A stretch of DNA of 64,000 bases from assembly GCF_011604685.1 (NCBI RefSeq), contig NZ_CP050063.1, positions 2,316,501 to 2,380,500 of the forward strand. Direction: 5' to 3'. Under the pieces are notes generated by a model. That model made no database searches and was not told where the DNA came from. It worked only from the letters and a program-made list of their open reading frames with translations. Below are positions 45,148-54,151 of the stretch, in pieces (within the stretch, counting starts at the first letter, position 1; each line of letters opens with the position of its first letter). The DNA is from Spirosoma aureum. GTDB taxonomy: Bacteria > Bacteroidota > Bacteroidia > Cytophagales > Spirosomataceae. Both the position numbers and the translations under genes were made by a program.

Positions 45148-46644
45148 TTAGCGTTTATCCCACCATACTTTGCTCAAATACGAATCACCGTTGGCAAATC
45201 GAGCGACAGCGGCATCATAGTTGGTTTTATTAAGCAATGCTTCCTGTGTGGAATAGACCGACCGACGAGGAATTTGTCCATTTGTTGAACCCGGATTTGG
45301 GCCGGGAGCCAGTTTTGGATAGCCCATTCTCCGCCATTCGATAAAGGCTTCGTAGGACCGCCCGAACAGCTGAATCCATTTTTGGGTACCGATTTTTTCG
45401 AGTTTTTGTTCTTTCGTCAACCCCGTAAACGATAACTCGGTATAAGTGGCCGGGATGGTCGTTACATTATACGGAGCCATCGACATAGCTGCTCTTACGC
45501 CATCCTGATAGAACTTCTCGGCCTGATCGCTTGTCGCACCCCAGCCTTCAAGAGCGGCTTCGGCTTTGTAAAAACTCACGTCAGCAAAGGTAAACTGGGC
45601 ACACGGAATGGCGGGCGAATAGGCTTTATTGAAAAACGTTGTCTGTGAAGCCGTTGAGTAATCATCCTTGATGATGGTTTTGAGCAACGCATCGGTCAGG
45701 GCTACGCCAATGCCTTTGTAGGCCGGTTTTCCGGCTTTTACGGAATTGACAGTCGGTTCAACCAGACGCGGCAATCGGGGGTCGCTGGTTGCAACCAACT
45801 GGTTCACAAATGTATCGGCCAGATATTTCAGGTCAGGACTTCCAGCCAGCCAATGGTTCAATACAGGGTGGACGTTAGCATTGGTCGCATCGTTGTAAGT
45901 TGGGATGACCGCATTATCGGCATTCGATTCCAGCAACGGCTGGCCCATTGCTTCGGTAACGGTTTTCTGAGCCAGGGTCGCATCTGCGTAGCGAATGCGC
46001 ATTCCTAATCGAAGCTTCAGCGAGTTACCATATTTCTTCCATTTTGTCACATCACCTTTGTAGTAAAAATCGGCCGTGCCATAACTATCGTCAGCCGCGT
46101 TGAGCTGCGCAATAGCCGCGTCGAGACTGGTGATCAGTGATTTGTAAATAGATTCCTGCGTATCAAATGTGGGTTGGTTATTCACATTTTCGACACCCAA
46201 CGCACTTTGCGAATAGGGTACGTCACCGAATAAATCGGTTAGCCGCTGCCAAATCGAGATCTCGACAATTCGGGCAATGGCTAGCTTGGTACGGCCTTTC
46301 GGATCGTTTTCCAGTCCTTTCAACAACTGATTTCTAATCTGGCTGATATTCCGCAGATAGACGTAATGACTCGCCCAGAGATCAGTATCGGCCTGCTGAA
46401 CATAGCGCGAGCTTGAAATTAGTACTCCACCAGCCCATTGCTGTATCCAGGAACCAAATTGGTTGTTGGGGTATTCAAAACCTTCCGAAAAGGCAGCATC
46501 GCGCTGAACTTTCGACAGCACCAGCCCAGGGTCAATCGTTGTGACCGAGGTTGGTGGCGTATTTATTTTTTCAAAGTCATCCGTACAGGCCTGAGATAAT
46601 AACAGAACTGCAGCTATATAAATGGGTGTCAGTATTTTTTTCAT
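45148..46644 (-). CDS. SusD/RagB-family outer-membrane lipoprotein
   Basis: A 498-residue surface lipoprotein (lipobox LSQAC, Cys20) followed by TDDFEKINTPPTSV. The fold is helical SusD type with TPR-like parts (LKLRLGMRIRYAD, about 210-222) and a conserved C-terminal block (RSYEAFIEWRRMGYPKLAPG). It binds the substrate of its SusC partner, whose gene ends 48 bp upstream on the same strand. Substrate is unknown: no glycosidase, peptidase or other degradative gene is adjacent in this transcript, so this is a bare SusCD pair. A strong terminator follows 38 bp after the stop. Confidence 0.93.
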   Translation of the reverse strand: MKKILTPIYIAAVLLLSQACTDDFEKINTPPTSVTTIDPGLVLSKVQRDAAFSEGFEYPNNQFGSWIQQWAGGVLISSSRYVQQADTDLWASHYVYLRNISQIRNQLLKGLENDPKGRTKLAIARIVEISIWQRLTDLFGDVPYSQSALGVENVNNQPTFDTQESIYKSLITSLDAAIAQLNAADDSYGTADFYYKGDVTKWKKYGNSLKLRLGMRIRYADATLAQKTVTEAMGQPLLESNADNAVIPTYNDATNANVHPVLNHWLAGSPDLKYLADTFVNQLVATSDPRLPRLVEPTVNSVKAGKPAYKGIGVALTDALLKTIIKDDYSTASQTTFFNKAYSPAIPCAQFTFADVSFYKAEAALEGWGATSDQAEKFYQDGVRAAMSMAPYNVTTIPATYTELSFTGLTKEQKLEKIGTQKWIQLFGRSYEAFIEWRRMGYPKLAPGPNPGSTNGQIPRRSVYSTQEALLNKTNYDAAVARFANGDSYLSKVWWDKR

Positions 46645-46692
46645 GGATGAATCAAGTTTGGCGTAAAGAATCGTATCGATTCAGGGGACGAT

Positions 46693-49600
46693 TTACAGTT
46701 CACAGTTCAGACTAAAGCCAAAATACCGAAGTAGGGGCAAGGCTGTCGATTCAAGACCCAAGGAGGAATTGTTGACGTTGAAAGAAGAGGCTTCTGGCGC
46801 AAACCCATCTGTCTTACGCTGTAAATAGAACAGGTTCCGGCCATAGATCCCCGCCCGAATGCTGCGGAAGGGTGTTTTGTTGACCCACTTGGCTGGAATG
46901 CTGTAATTGAGCGTCATTTCCCGCAGCATCACATAACTGGCGTCATTGAGAAGCTCTTCTGATACAACATTGTCTTTATCGGGAGCCACAACGTTCCAGT
47001 AGTCCTGCGCGCGTACGGTCTTGGTATTAACCTGCCCGGTTCCGGTCCAGGTGCCATCGGCCGATTTCGAACCGACAACTCCTTCCGCCACATAACTTCC
47101 GTCGCGGCCCGGCAGCGTCTTCTTGATCGTTCCGTAAATCAATTCTTCGCGTAAACTTTGCGAGTATACTTTGCCGCCCTGACTGACGTCAATCAGTCCT
47201 GACAACATCAGGCCTTTGTAACGGAATACGTTGTTGAAACCACCAATCCATTTAGGTAACGCATTGCCCATTTCGTACAGGATTTTGGCGTTTGTTTTCA
47301 CCGGAAGGCCCGTTGCTGGATCGATGATGCGGTTTCCTGATCCATCCCGAAGCCACTGGAAGCCATTGCCGAGAATCGTACCAAAAGGCTTGCCCGGTGT
47401 CGCAATAACCTGTACTCCCCGATCGCTACCCAGAATGTACGTCGAAACACCTTCTGCCAGCGAAACCACTTCGTTCCGATTGTGCGAATAGTTCAGTGTA
47501 GCATCCCATGAGAAACCCGATGCCGTTTTGACGGGTGTTCCATTGAGCGACAACTCAATACCGTGATTACGAATTTCGCCTGCATTGATCAAGCGGGATG
47601 TAAACGTACTCGACGGTGGTAAAGGCACATTCAGAATTTGATTCTTGGTTCCGGCATTGTAGTAGGCAAACGTCAGACCCAGGCGATTTTTAAACAAACG
47701 GGCTTCGACGCCAAATTCGGTCGATGTGGTCAGCTCGTTTTTCAGGTTTGGGTCGGGAATGGTCGACGCAAACGACGCAAGGGGAATACCGCCCTGAGTA
47801 TATTGATCCAGTGAATAGTTTCCATTGAGCTGATACGGACTACCCGAACTGCCTGCCTGTGCCCAGGATGCTCTTACTTTCAGGAAACTTAGGGTAGGAC
47901 TCTGTAAACGAAGTGCATCCGTCAGAATCAGGCTGCCGCTGATGGCGGGATAGAAGAACGAGTTGTTTTTTGGCGACAACGTCGACGACCAGTCATTACG
48001 GGCCGAGAAATCTATGAAGGCCATCTCCTTATACCCTACCGATCCTGATGCATACACCGAATTGATCGACGACTCGGTAAGGCCAAATACATACGAATTT
48101 GTCAGCGTATTATTGATAATGAACAGGTTCGGTGCGATAAATTCATTGCCCGTATTGCCGGTCGTACGGGAATAATAGCGTTGATGGTTAGCGCCAATGT
48201 TTAAACCTAATGAAAAATCCTCCGAAATTTTGGGTGTAAGAGACAACAAAACGTCGCTGTTATCTTCGCGGGTACGCGTAATTTCTTCCGTGATGTCGCC
48301 ATTTTTGTTGGTTGTTACATAGGTACCTTTATCGCGATACCGGAAACGCTGATCGGTATAAAAATCCGTTCCGGTCCGGGCCGTCAGGCGAATCCAGTCG
48401 TTGAACTGATAACTGAGTTTAACCAGGCCAATAATACGACGACGATCGTCGGAATTGCGTGTACGTGTCATCGTCCAGTAAGGGTTGGCTGTCGATGAGT
48501 TGGTTGCATAGGTCTTTTCGAGACCAACAAAAGCGGTTGTGCCATACCCGAGTTGTTTAGCGATATCGGCAGCAGTCCAGGCTGAATTCGCCAGAATATC
48601 CATTGGCATACTTCTTGGCTGGCTGATGAAAATATAAGCTGGATTATCGGCGGCATCGGAAACCGTAGGTCGATTTACACCCGCCTGGGCAATGTAATTG
48701 ACTTTAATATCAGCTTCCAGTTTCGACGTCACTTTGGCTACGGTGCGCAGGCTGATGTTATTACGGTTGAGGGTGTTGCTAGGCACATAACCATTAATGT
48801 TCGTATTGGAATAAGCCAGTCGATAGCTCACGGCATCATTTCCACCCTCCAGACTCAGGTTATTGACCATCTGTTTTTCTGTATTGAAAAACTTCTGAAA
48901 GGTATTCGGCTGCGGTGTGAGACTCAACACATTTCCCCACTGATCTTCATACTGCTGACCATCCATGCGAGGTCCCCAACTGGCTCGCGTGAAGCGATCG
49001 CGGCCACCGCTCATCTTGGGAATGCCCTGAACACCAGCCGCCTGAGCAGCAGCCCAGGTGTAAATTTTGCCATCGTTACCCCGGAAATTTGTGAAGGTGC
49101 CATCCAGCCCCTGTGCGTATTCGTCCTGAAAATCAGGTAATACCAGCGCATTGCCCAGCGAATAATCGATACCGTATTTAACACCAATGCCTTTTCGGTT
49201 TTTACCCGACTTGGTTGTAATCAGAACAACGCCGTTGCTACCCCGCTGACCGTACAAGGCAGCTGCATTGGGCCCTTTCAGCACAGAAATTGTTTCGATA
49301 TCTTCTGGGTTGATATTGGAAATTCCGTCGCCATAGTCAATACCGCCTGTGCTGCCGGGGGCCTTTGGATTTTGATTGTCCATTGGAATCCCGTCAATGA
49401 CATACAGCGGCTGGCTGTTTCCCACGAGTGAGTTAGCGCCCCGGATGATCACCCGCGACGAGCCGCCTGCGCCATTGGCCGAACGAGTTACCTGAACACC
49501 CGCCATTTTACCGGCAAGTGTAGTCGCTACATTGGCTTCTTTGGCCGTTGAAATATCCTGTCCATTTAATTCCTGGATTGAATACCCCAGTGAACGCTTG

Positions 49601-49959
49601 TCGCGCTTGATGCCGAGGGCTGTTACGACCACTTCACTCAATACGGCATTGTCTTCGGCAAGCGTTACCGAAAGTTCCGTTCGGTTGCCGACGGGCACTT
49701 CCTGCCTGACAAATCCAACACCCGAAAAAATGAGCGTTGCAGTAGGGTCTGCATTCACTGAAAATTTGCCGGTAACATCGGTAACCGTTCCACGAGTGGT
49801 TCCTTTTACGAGAACGTTTATTCCTACTAATGGCTCTTTTTTGGCATCCAGGACCGTTCCCTGAATAGCGGTCTGAGCCCACAAAAACCCGGAAATCAAA
49901 AAGGCTATCATACTCAGAGATAGCCTTTTTAGGGTAAATGAATGGAAATGTCTTTTCAT
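46693..49959 (-). CDS. SusC/RagA-family TonB-dependent transporter
   Basis: An outer-membrane transporter of about 1088 residues. The ATG at 49959 is preferred to a TTG four codons upstream, since it opens the signal peptide (MKRHFHSFTLKRLSLSMIAFLISGFLWAQ region). The N-terminal regulatory-like domain (about 30-105, GTVLDAKKEPLVGINVLVKG) is followed by the plug (LAGKMAGVQVTRS, VIDGIPMDNQNPK) and the barrel, which ends in FGFSLNCEL. That ending lacks the usual final aromatic residue, although Phe lies close by. It pairs with the SusD gene 48 bp downstream. No anti-sigma or sigma gene is adjacent. The ligand is unknown. Confidence 0.94.
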   Translation of the reverse strand: MKRHFHSFTLKRLSLSMIAFLISGFLWAQTAIQGTVLDAKKEPLVGINVLVKGTTRGTVTDVTGKFSVNADPTATLIFSGVGFVRQEVPVGNRTELSVTLAEDNAVLSEVVVTALGIKRDKRSLGYSIQELNGQDISTAKEANVATTLAGKMAGVQVTRSANGAGGSSRVIIRGANSLVGNSQPLYVIDGIPMDNQNPKAPGSTGGIDYGDGISNINPEDIETISVLKGPNAAALYGQRGSNGVVLITTKSGKNRKGIGVKYGIDYSLGNALVLPDFQDEYAQGLDGTFTNFRGNDGKIYTWAAAQAAGVQGIPKMSGGRDRFTRASWGPRMDGQQYEDQWGNVLSLTPQPNTFQKFFNTEKQMVNNLSLEGGNDAVSYRLAYSNTNINGYVPSNTLNRNNISLRTVAKVTSKLEADIKVNYIAQAGVNRPTVSDAADNPAYIFISQPRSMPMDILANSAWTAADIAKQLGYGTTAFVGLEKTYATNSSTANPYWTMTRTRNSDDRRRIIGLVKLSYQFNDWIRLTARTGTDFYTDQRFRYRDKGTYVTTNKNGDITEEITRTREDNSDVLLSLTPKISEDFSLGLNIGANHQRYYSRTTGNTGNEFIAPNLFIINNTLTNSYVFGLTESSINSVYASGSVGYKEMAFIDFSARNDWSSTLSPKNNSFFYPAISGSLILTDALRLQSPTLSFLKVRASWAQAGSSGSPYQLNGNYSLDQYTQGGIPLASFASTIPDPNLKNELTTSTEFGVEARLFKNRLGLTFAYYNAGTKNQILNVPLPPSSTFTSRLINAGEIRNHGIELSLNGTPVKTASGFSWDATLNYSHNRNEVVSLAEGVSTYILGSDRGVQVIATPGKPFGTILGNGFQWLRDGSGNRIIDPATGLPVKTNAKILYEMGNALPKWIGGFNNVFRYKGLMLSGLIDVSQGGKVYSQSLREELIYGTIKKTLPGRDGSYVAEGVVGSKSADGTWTGTGQVNTKTVRAQDYWNVVAPDKDNVVSEELLNDASYVMLREMTLNYSIPAKWVNKTPFRSIRAGIYGRNLFYLQRKTDGFAPEASSFNVNNSSLGLESTALPLLRYFGFSLNCEL

Positions 49960-49971
49960 ATTTCTTAACAA

Positions 49972-50280
49972 TTTGTTAATAATTTCTTAACACTAATTTA
50001 ATATTGATATTTCCAAAGCTAACAAAATAATGAACACAGGCTAGTATCGACTTATAGATAACCATGTGTTTATGGGTGAAAAATCGGCTTTGCGTGGAAG
50101 ATGCTGTATTGAGGGGGGACTTTCTAGCCAGATTACTGGTGGCCAAATACAGCACAATCAGCAAAACCAAATGCAATTGGCTGCTGACGCTTGGCGGGGC
50201 ACTATAGTAGAAAGAGATAGCCTTGGCCTGATAGGGGAGCTAATTATAAACAGGGAAGCAATGGGAAATCGTATAACTCG
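49972..50280. other. Intergenic region upstream of the second SusC
   Basis: About 310 bp with no supported gene. The part beside SusC (49975-50040) is very AT-rich with repeated TTCTTAACA-like words. It holds a -7 element candidate, listed separately. The remaining 230 bp contain nothing I recognise. Confidence 0.5.
50014..50021 (-). promoter_or_regulatory. Candidate -7 element for the second SusCD operon
   Basis: CAAAGCTA on the plus strand reads TAGCTTTG on the minus strand, fitting TAnnTTTG about 55 bp before the SusC ATG. A good -33 TTTG box is not visible, so the promoter may need an activator. Confidence 0.4.
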
Positions 50281-50766
50281 TTATCCCAGCCACTGGTACA
50301 TAACCAGCGCATCGGTAAAGCCCAATGTCTGGTGGTGAAAGGCTTTGGGCAATGTACCAATAACCTCAAAACCACACCGTTTCCAAAGTCTGATTGCTAC
50401 TTCGTTCGTGCTGACAACGCTATTGAACTGCATGGCTCTAAAGCCTAATCGCCTGGCTTCGTCCAGCGAAAAGCGGCACATGGCTTCGGCGATTCCACGG
50501 CCACGGTAGTCCGGTTTTACCATATAACCCGCATTGGCTACGTGCGAACCTAAGTCGGGCTGATTGGCTTTGATGAAAAATGTGCCGACTATTTCGTTTT
50601 CCAGCTCACAAACGTATGCGTACTTCTGTGTGTCGAACCAGATAGCCAGCATTTTCTCCCGTGACGAATCAGGAGCGAAAACCCAGGTGTCACCTGTCTG
50701 AATAATGTTGCTGATGATGTCCCAAACTACATCCGCATCCTTTTCTTCAATCCGTCGGAAACGCAT
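50281..50766 (-). CDS. GNAT-family N-acetyltransferase
   Basis: A 161-residue single-domain acetyltransferase. The acetyl-CoA pyrophosphate loop is in YRGRGIAEAM (about 88-97), preceded by the strand NAGYMVKPD and followed by SVVSTNEVAIRLWKRCGFEVIG, a typical motif B. These enzymes move acetyl groups to amines; the acceptor cannot be read. It is the last gene of a long minus-strand run and lies 49 bp after the SDR gene, so it may be co-transcribed or separate. The length and motif content look intact. Confidence 0.88.
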   Translation of the reverse strand: MRFRRIEEKDADVVWDIISNIIQTGDTWVFAPDSSREKMLAIWFDTQKYAYVCELENEIVGTFFIKANQPDLGSHVANAGYMVKPDYRGRGIAEAMCRFSLDEARRLGFRAMQFNSVVSTNEVAIRLWKRCGFEVIGTLPKAFHHQTLGFTDALVMYQWLG

Positions 50767-50815
50767 ACGGCGCTATAGATTCTGAATGAATTGGACAAAA
50801 ATCTTATCCGCTTGC

Positions 50816-51619
50816 TTACCGTGTCAACAGGCCCGCATCCAGCACAAACTGGGAACCGGTTATGTACCGTGCTCCGTCGGAAACCAGATAGAGAACCATA
50901 GCTGAAACGTCTTCGGGCTCTACCCAGGGTACAGGAAGTAGATTGCCCGCCGACCGTTCGGCAATCGCCTGCGTGGTGGTACCTTCGAGTTCGGCCAGGC
51001 CATCGTTCATGGGTGTATTGACGCCGGTTGGGTGGATCGAGTTGACCCGGATGTTATGTGGGGCCAGTTCAATGGCCCACGATTTGGTTAAGCCAACCAG
51101 GCCCCATTTTGAGGCTGCGTAATGGCTCAGTCGATTCATACCCCGTAGTCCGGCAATGGACGAATTATTGATGATGGCACCACTCTTTTGCCTGATCATG
51201 ACCGGAATCACGTGCCTGGCTACCAGCCAGGCACCCTTCAGATTAATGTCGAGCATGGCGTCCCATTCTTCTTCGGGAAGTTCGTGCGCTAATCCGTAGG
51301 CACAGATGCCCGCATTATTGAAGAGAATATCGATTCGGCCAAAATCGACAACGGCTGCATCGACAGCCTGTTTTACTTCATCATTGCGTCGAACATCTCC
51401 CTGAACGGTCAGACACCCGACCCCCAGCGCTTCTACTTCGTGTTGCAACGATTCGAGCTCAGTTTTGGAGCCAAGCTTATAACCAGGATAGGCCAGGGGT
51501 TTGGCCAAATCGAAGGCAACAATATTGATTCCTTCTTTGGCTAAAGCAAGAGCTACGGCGCGGCCCTGACCATGAGCCGCGCCGGTAATGAACGCTACTT
51601 TTTTCTGTAAATCAGCCAT
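50816..51619 (-). CDS. SDR-family oxidoreductase
   Basis: A 267-residue classical short-chain dehydrogenase using NAD(P). The cofactor loop TGAAHGQGR (about 12-20) is followed by NNAG (about 101-104), the catalytic Ser in NNSSIAG, and YAASK (Tyr and Lys). An insertion of about 15 residues after the second strand (KPLAYPGYKLGSKTELES) resembles SDRs of the mycofactocin-linked type, but no mycofactocin genes are present here. Substrate is unknown. It starts 3 bp after the CMD-like gene, so the two are translationally close and likely work on related chemistry. Confidence 0.92.
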   Translation of the reverse strand: MADLQKKVAFITGAAHGQGRAVALALAKEGINIVAFDLAKPLAYPGYKLGSKTELESLQHEVEALGVGCLTVQGDVRRNDEVKQAVDAAVVDFGRIDILFNNAGICAYGLAHELPEEEWDAMLDINLKGAWLVARHVIPVMIRQKSGAIINNSSIAGLRGMNRLSHYAASKWGLVGLTKSWAIELAPHNIRVNSIHPTGVNTPMNDGLAELEGTTTQAIAERSAGNLLPVPWVEPEDVSAMVLYLVSDGARYITGSQFVLDAGLLTR

Positions 51620-51622
51620 TAG

Positions 51623-52171
51623 TTACGGTTGGTGTTGTTGGGTCAGGGGCAAATAAGGATACAGGTAATCGTCAATAGTTACGTCGAGTACATTGTTGAA
51701 CACGTTTGTGGCAATCATCTGACCAGCAAAAGCAACCAGTACCACAATCTGCTGGTCGGTATACCGTTCGGCAATGGGTTCATAGAGTTCGTCAGGTACC
51801 TCTCCTTTATGCTGCGCAATAGCACTTCCGAAGTTGATTACGGCCTGCTCATGGTTACTCAGATGGAGGTCTTCGGGGCGTTCGCCGTTATCAATAATGA
51901 TTCGCCGGAAAAATGTGGTGCACAGTGGGCAGTTCGAACCTTCCGAAATGGTGTGGGCAAACAGATAAGCCAGCCGGTCGCCGAGCGTTTTCTTCACTTC
52001 TTCATACAGCGGATACCATTGCATATAAATCTGAAATGATAGCAACGATCGGCCCAGCGTAGCCTTCATGTTCGTAATTCGACTACCTGGGTAATCGGTT
52101 ACATGGGCATCGAAAGCCGTCTGTACGTCAGGTGTAACGTCGTCAGACGGAAGGGGTGTTATCCGGGGCAT
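51623..52171 (-). CDS. Carboxymuconolactone decarboxylase-like protein
   Basis: A 182-residue all-helical protein of the CMD/AhpD-like family. Near the middle is SEGSNCPLCTTFFRR, a CxxC pair in the position of the AhpD redox site with a preceding Glu/Ser; the usual nearby His is not obvious. Family members include decarboxylases and peroxidase-reducing disulfide proteins, so a thiol redox role is possible. It lies 3 bp from the SDR gene and 9 bp from the DUF4395 gene, all on the minus strand. Confidence 0.8.
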   Translation of the reverse strand: MPRITPLPSDDVTPDVQTAFDAHVTDYPGSRITNMKATLGRSLLSFQIYMQWYPLYEEVKKTLGDRLAYLFAHTISEGSNCPLCTTFFRRIIIDNGERPEDLHLSNHEQAVINFGSAIAQHKGEVPDELYEPIAERYTDQQIVVLVAFAGQMIATNVFNNVLDVTIDDYLYPYLPLTQQHQP

Positions 52172-52180
52172 GGGGAATGG

Positions 52181-52666
52181 CTAGTTTATGATTTTGCTGC
52201 GTTTCAGAAGGGTGTAGACATAGCAACCGGCACAAATGCCTACCAGCGATTCAAGAGCCGCAAAAAGGGCTAGTGTAATGGTCAGAACGAGCGGGTTGCC
52301 ACCCAGCAGATCTACTGTCAGAATAGAAGCCGCAAATACCATACCGACACCAGCTGCAAAGCGTTTTGGAGCCTGATCGATCGGGCGAACCGGAAAATGC
52401 AGCGCTTTTACCACGGTATCGCTGATCCGGGCAAAGGGGCTAAACTTGCCATAATCGAACGCCCGGAGTGCAAAATCAACCAGAAGTACAACCGGCAGCA
52501 GCCAGAAACTGGTAAACACATGGGTGATGGCAATCAACAGCACAAAGAAAGCAACCGTCCGCACTTTATTTTCATTGACTTTCACCCCATCTACCGGGCA
52601 ATCCAGTTCCGATTGACTAAAGCCCGCCAGTTGGTTCTGGGGCTTCTGAATAGTTACGTTTTTCAT
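52181..52666 (-). CDS. DUF4395 membrane protein
   Basis: A 161-residue membrane protein with about four hydrophobic segments. The N-terminal CPVDGVKVNENKVR block (Cys23) and the C-terminal GICAGCYVYTLL (two Cys) are the marks of DUF4395, a family of unknown function. The paired Cys suggest a thiol or quinone-linked redox role, which is inference only. It is packed between the aminotransferase (12 bp) and the CMD-like gene (9 bp) in one apparent operon, which also has a CxxC protein. Confidence 0.85.
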   Translation of the reverse strand: MKNVTIQKPQNQLAGFSQSELDCPVDGVKVNENKVRTVAFFVLLIAITHVFTSFWLLPVVLLVDFALRAFDYGKFSPFARISDTVVKALHFPVRPIDQAPKRFAAGVGMVFAASILTVDLLGGNPLVLTITLALFAALESLVGICAGCYVYTLLKRSKIIN

Positions 52667-52678
52667 TGATCGTTAAGT

Positions 52679-53839
52679 TTATAATTGACTAAGTCGTTGA
52701 GCGGCCTCCTGCAAAATCGCGTCTTCTTTGGCAAAGCAGAACCGCAGGATTCGGTAATCATTTTTCTGCTGATAAAAAACTGAAACGGGAATCGACGCTA
52801 CGCCAATTTCCTTTGTAAGCCGCACGGCCAGATCGTAGTCGGGCTCGTCGGTGATATTGGTGTACGAAACCGTCTGAAAAAAACTGCCTTCTGCCGGTTT
52901 GAAGCTAAACCGTGACTGGCTCAGTCCGGCCAGAAACAGATCCCGCTTTCGTTGATAAAAATCCGGTAGTTGCCGATAGTGATCCGGATCGTTTAAATAA
53001 TCGGCCAGCGCATACTGGATTGGCGTAACCGTACTGAATGTCAGGTACTGGTGGATTTTTCGAAATTCAGTCGTTAAGTCCTTCGGTGCCAGGCAGTAAC
53101 CTATTTTCCAGCCAGTAATGTGGAATGTCTTTCCAAAGGAGCCAACTACAAACGTACGTTCCTGTAAGACCGGATGCGTCATCAGTGACAGGTGTGTTCG
53201 ATGATCGAACAGAATATGTTCGTAGACCTCATCACTCACGATCCAGATGTCGCGATCCTGAATCAGATCGGCTAGTTGCTGAAGGTCATCCGTTGTCCAG
53301 ACTCGTCCGGTAGGGTTATGGGGTGTATTGACTAAAATCAGCCGGGTTTTGTCGGTAATTTTCTGCCCTACCGCCTGCCAGTCGATTTGATAATCGGGTG
53401 GTGTCAGCGTTACATAGACCGGAATACCGCCATTCAGTTCAATAGCAGGAACGTAACTGTCGTAGGCGGGTTCGAAAACGATCACCTCATCGCCCGGCCG
53501 AACCACTGCCGTAATGGCCGCAAAAAGAGCTTCGGTAGCTCCCGACGTAACGGTTACTTCGGTGTCGGGGTCATAAGCAACCCGGTATTGATCGAACGCT
53601 TTCTGAGCCAGTGCTTCCCGCAGGGCAGGAACCCCTGTCATGGGCGCGTATTGATTAAATCCCTTTCGCAGATAGTGCTCAACCAGCGACACCAGTTCGG
53701 GCGAACAATCGAATCCCGGAAATCCCTGCGAGAGATTGATGGCCCCGGTTTCGGCTGCCAGCTTCGACATGACCGTAAAAATGGTGGTGCCAACATGGGG
53801 TAGTTTCGATTGGAGGCCAGTGCCTAATGTCGTATTCAT
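52679..53839 (-). CDS. PLP-dependent aminotransferase (class I/II)
   Basis: A 386-residue fold-type I aminotransferase. PLP contacts are NTPHNPTGRV (about 171-180), SDEVYEH (202-208) and the Schiff-base lysine in SFGKTFHITGWK (Lys237). The N-terminal block INLSQGFPGFD is typical of the methionine or kynurenine aminotransferase group related to E. coli YbdL, which prefers methionine or aromatic amino acids. It heads the SDR-CMD-DUF4395 row and lies 21 bp after a small hypothetical gene. The substrate is a family guess. Confidence 0.92.
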   Translation of the reverse strand: MNTTLGTGLQSKLPHVGTTIFTVMSKLAAETGAINLSQGFPGFDCSPELVSLVEHYLRKGFNQYAPMTGVPALREALAQKAFDQYRVAYDPDTEVTVTSGATEALFAAITAVVRPGDEVIVFEPAYDSYVPAIELNGGIPVYVTLTPPDYQIDWQAVGQKITDKTRLILVNTPHNPTGRVWTTDDLQQLADLIQDRDIWIVSDEVYEHILFDHRTHLSLMTHPVLQERTFVVGSFGKTFHITGWKIGYCLAPKDLTTEFRKIHQYLTFSTVTPIQYALADYLNDPDHYRQLPDFYQRKRDLFLAGLSQSRFSFKPAEGSFFQTVSYTNITDEPDYDLAVRLTKEIGVASIPVSVFYQQKNDYRILRFCFAKEDAILQEAAQRLSQL

Positions 53840-53860
53840 GAAAGTTGTGTTTAAAACGTG

Positions 53861-54136
53861 TTACGGCAGAAGTTCTTGCAGCGACAGTTGAATCGTATGC
53901 AGATAGGGTTCTAATTCATCGATACTGTCCAGCACGCGTAATAGCATAACATCATATTGTCGCTGACAGATCCACATTTCCACAAAAAGAGCATCAACGG
54001 CGTAGAGGTGAATCCAATAGCCCGGAATTCGCCGGATCTGCAGTGATTTCCCCTGCCGCCAAACCGTGTCCAACTGGCCCTGATAAGTCAGGTCCTGGAA
54101 ATGAGCCGCTCTGTTCTGATTTCGGTCGCTTTGCAT
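53861..54136 (-). CDS. Small hypothetical protein
   Basis: A 91-residue protein with no recognised domain, rich in Gln, Leu and aromatic residues (RRIPGYWIHLYAVDALFVEMW). No signal peptide or membrane segment is evident. It fits neatly in the operon, 15 bp after the DUF1684 gene and 21 bp before the aminotransferase, both on the same strand. That packing is the main support for it being a real gene. Confidence 0.6.
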   Translation of the reverse strand: MQSDRNQNRAAHFQDLTYQGQLDTVWRQGKSLQIRRIPGYWIHLYAVDALFVEMWICQRQYDVMLLRVLDSIDELEPYLHTIQLSLQELLP

Positions 54137-54151
54137 ACGATAACTAATCCA

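Noticed and set aside
50066..50338. 90-codon open frame on the plus strand upstream of the second SusC
   Set aside because: It runs into the end of the GNAT gene in antisense and looks like random low-complexity translation.
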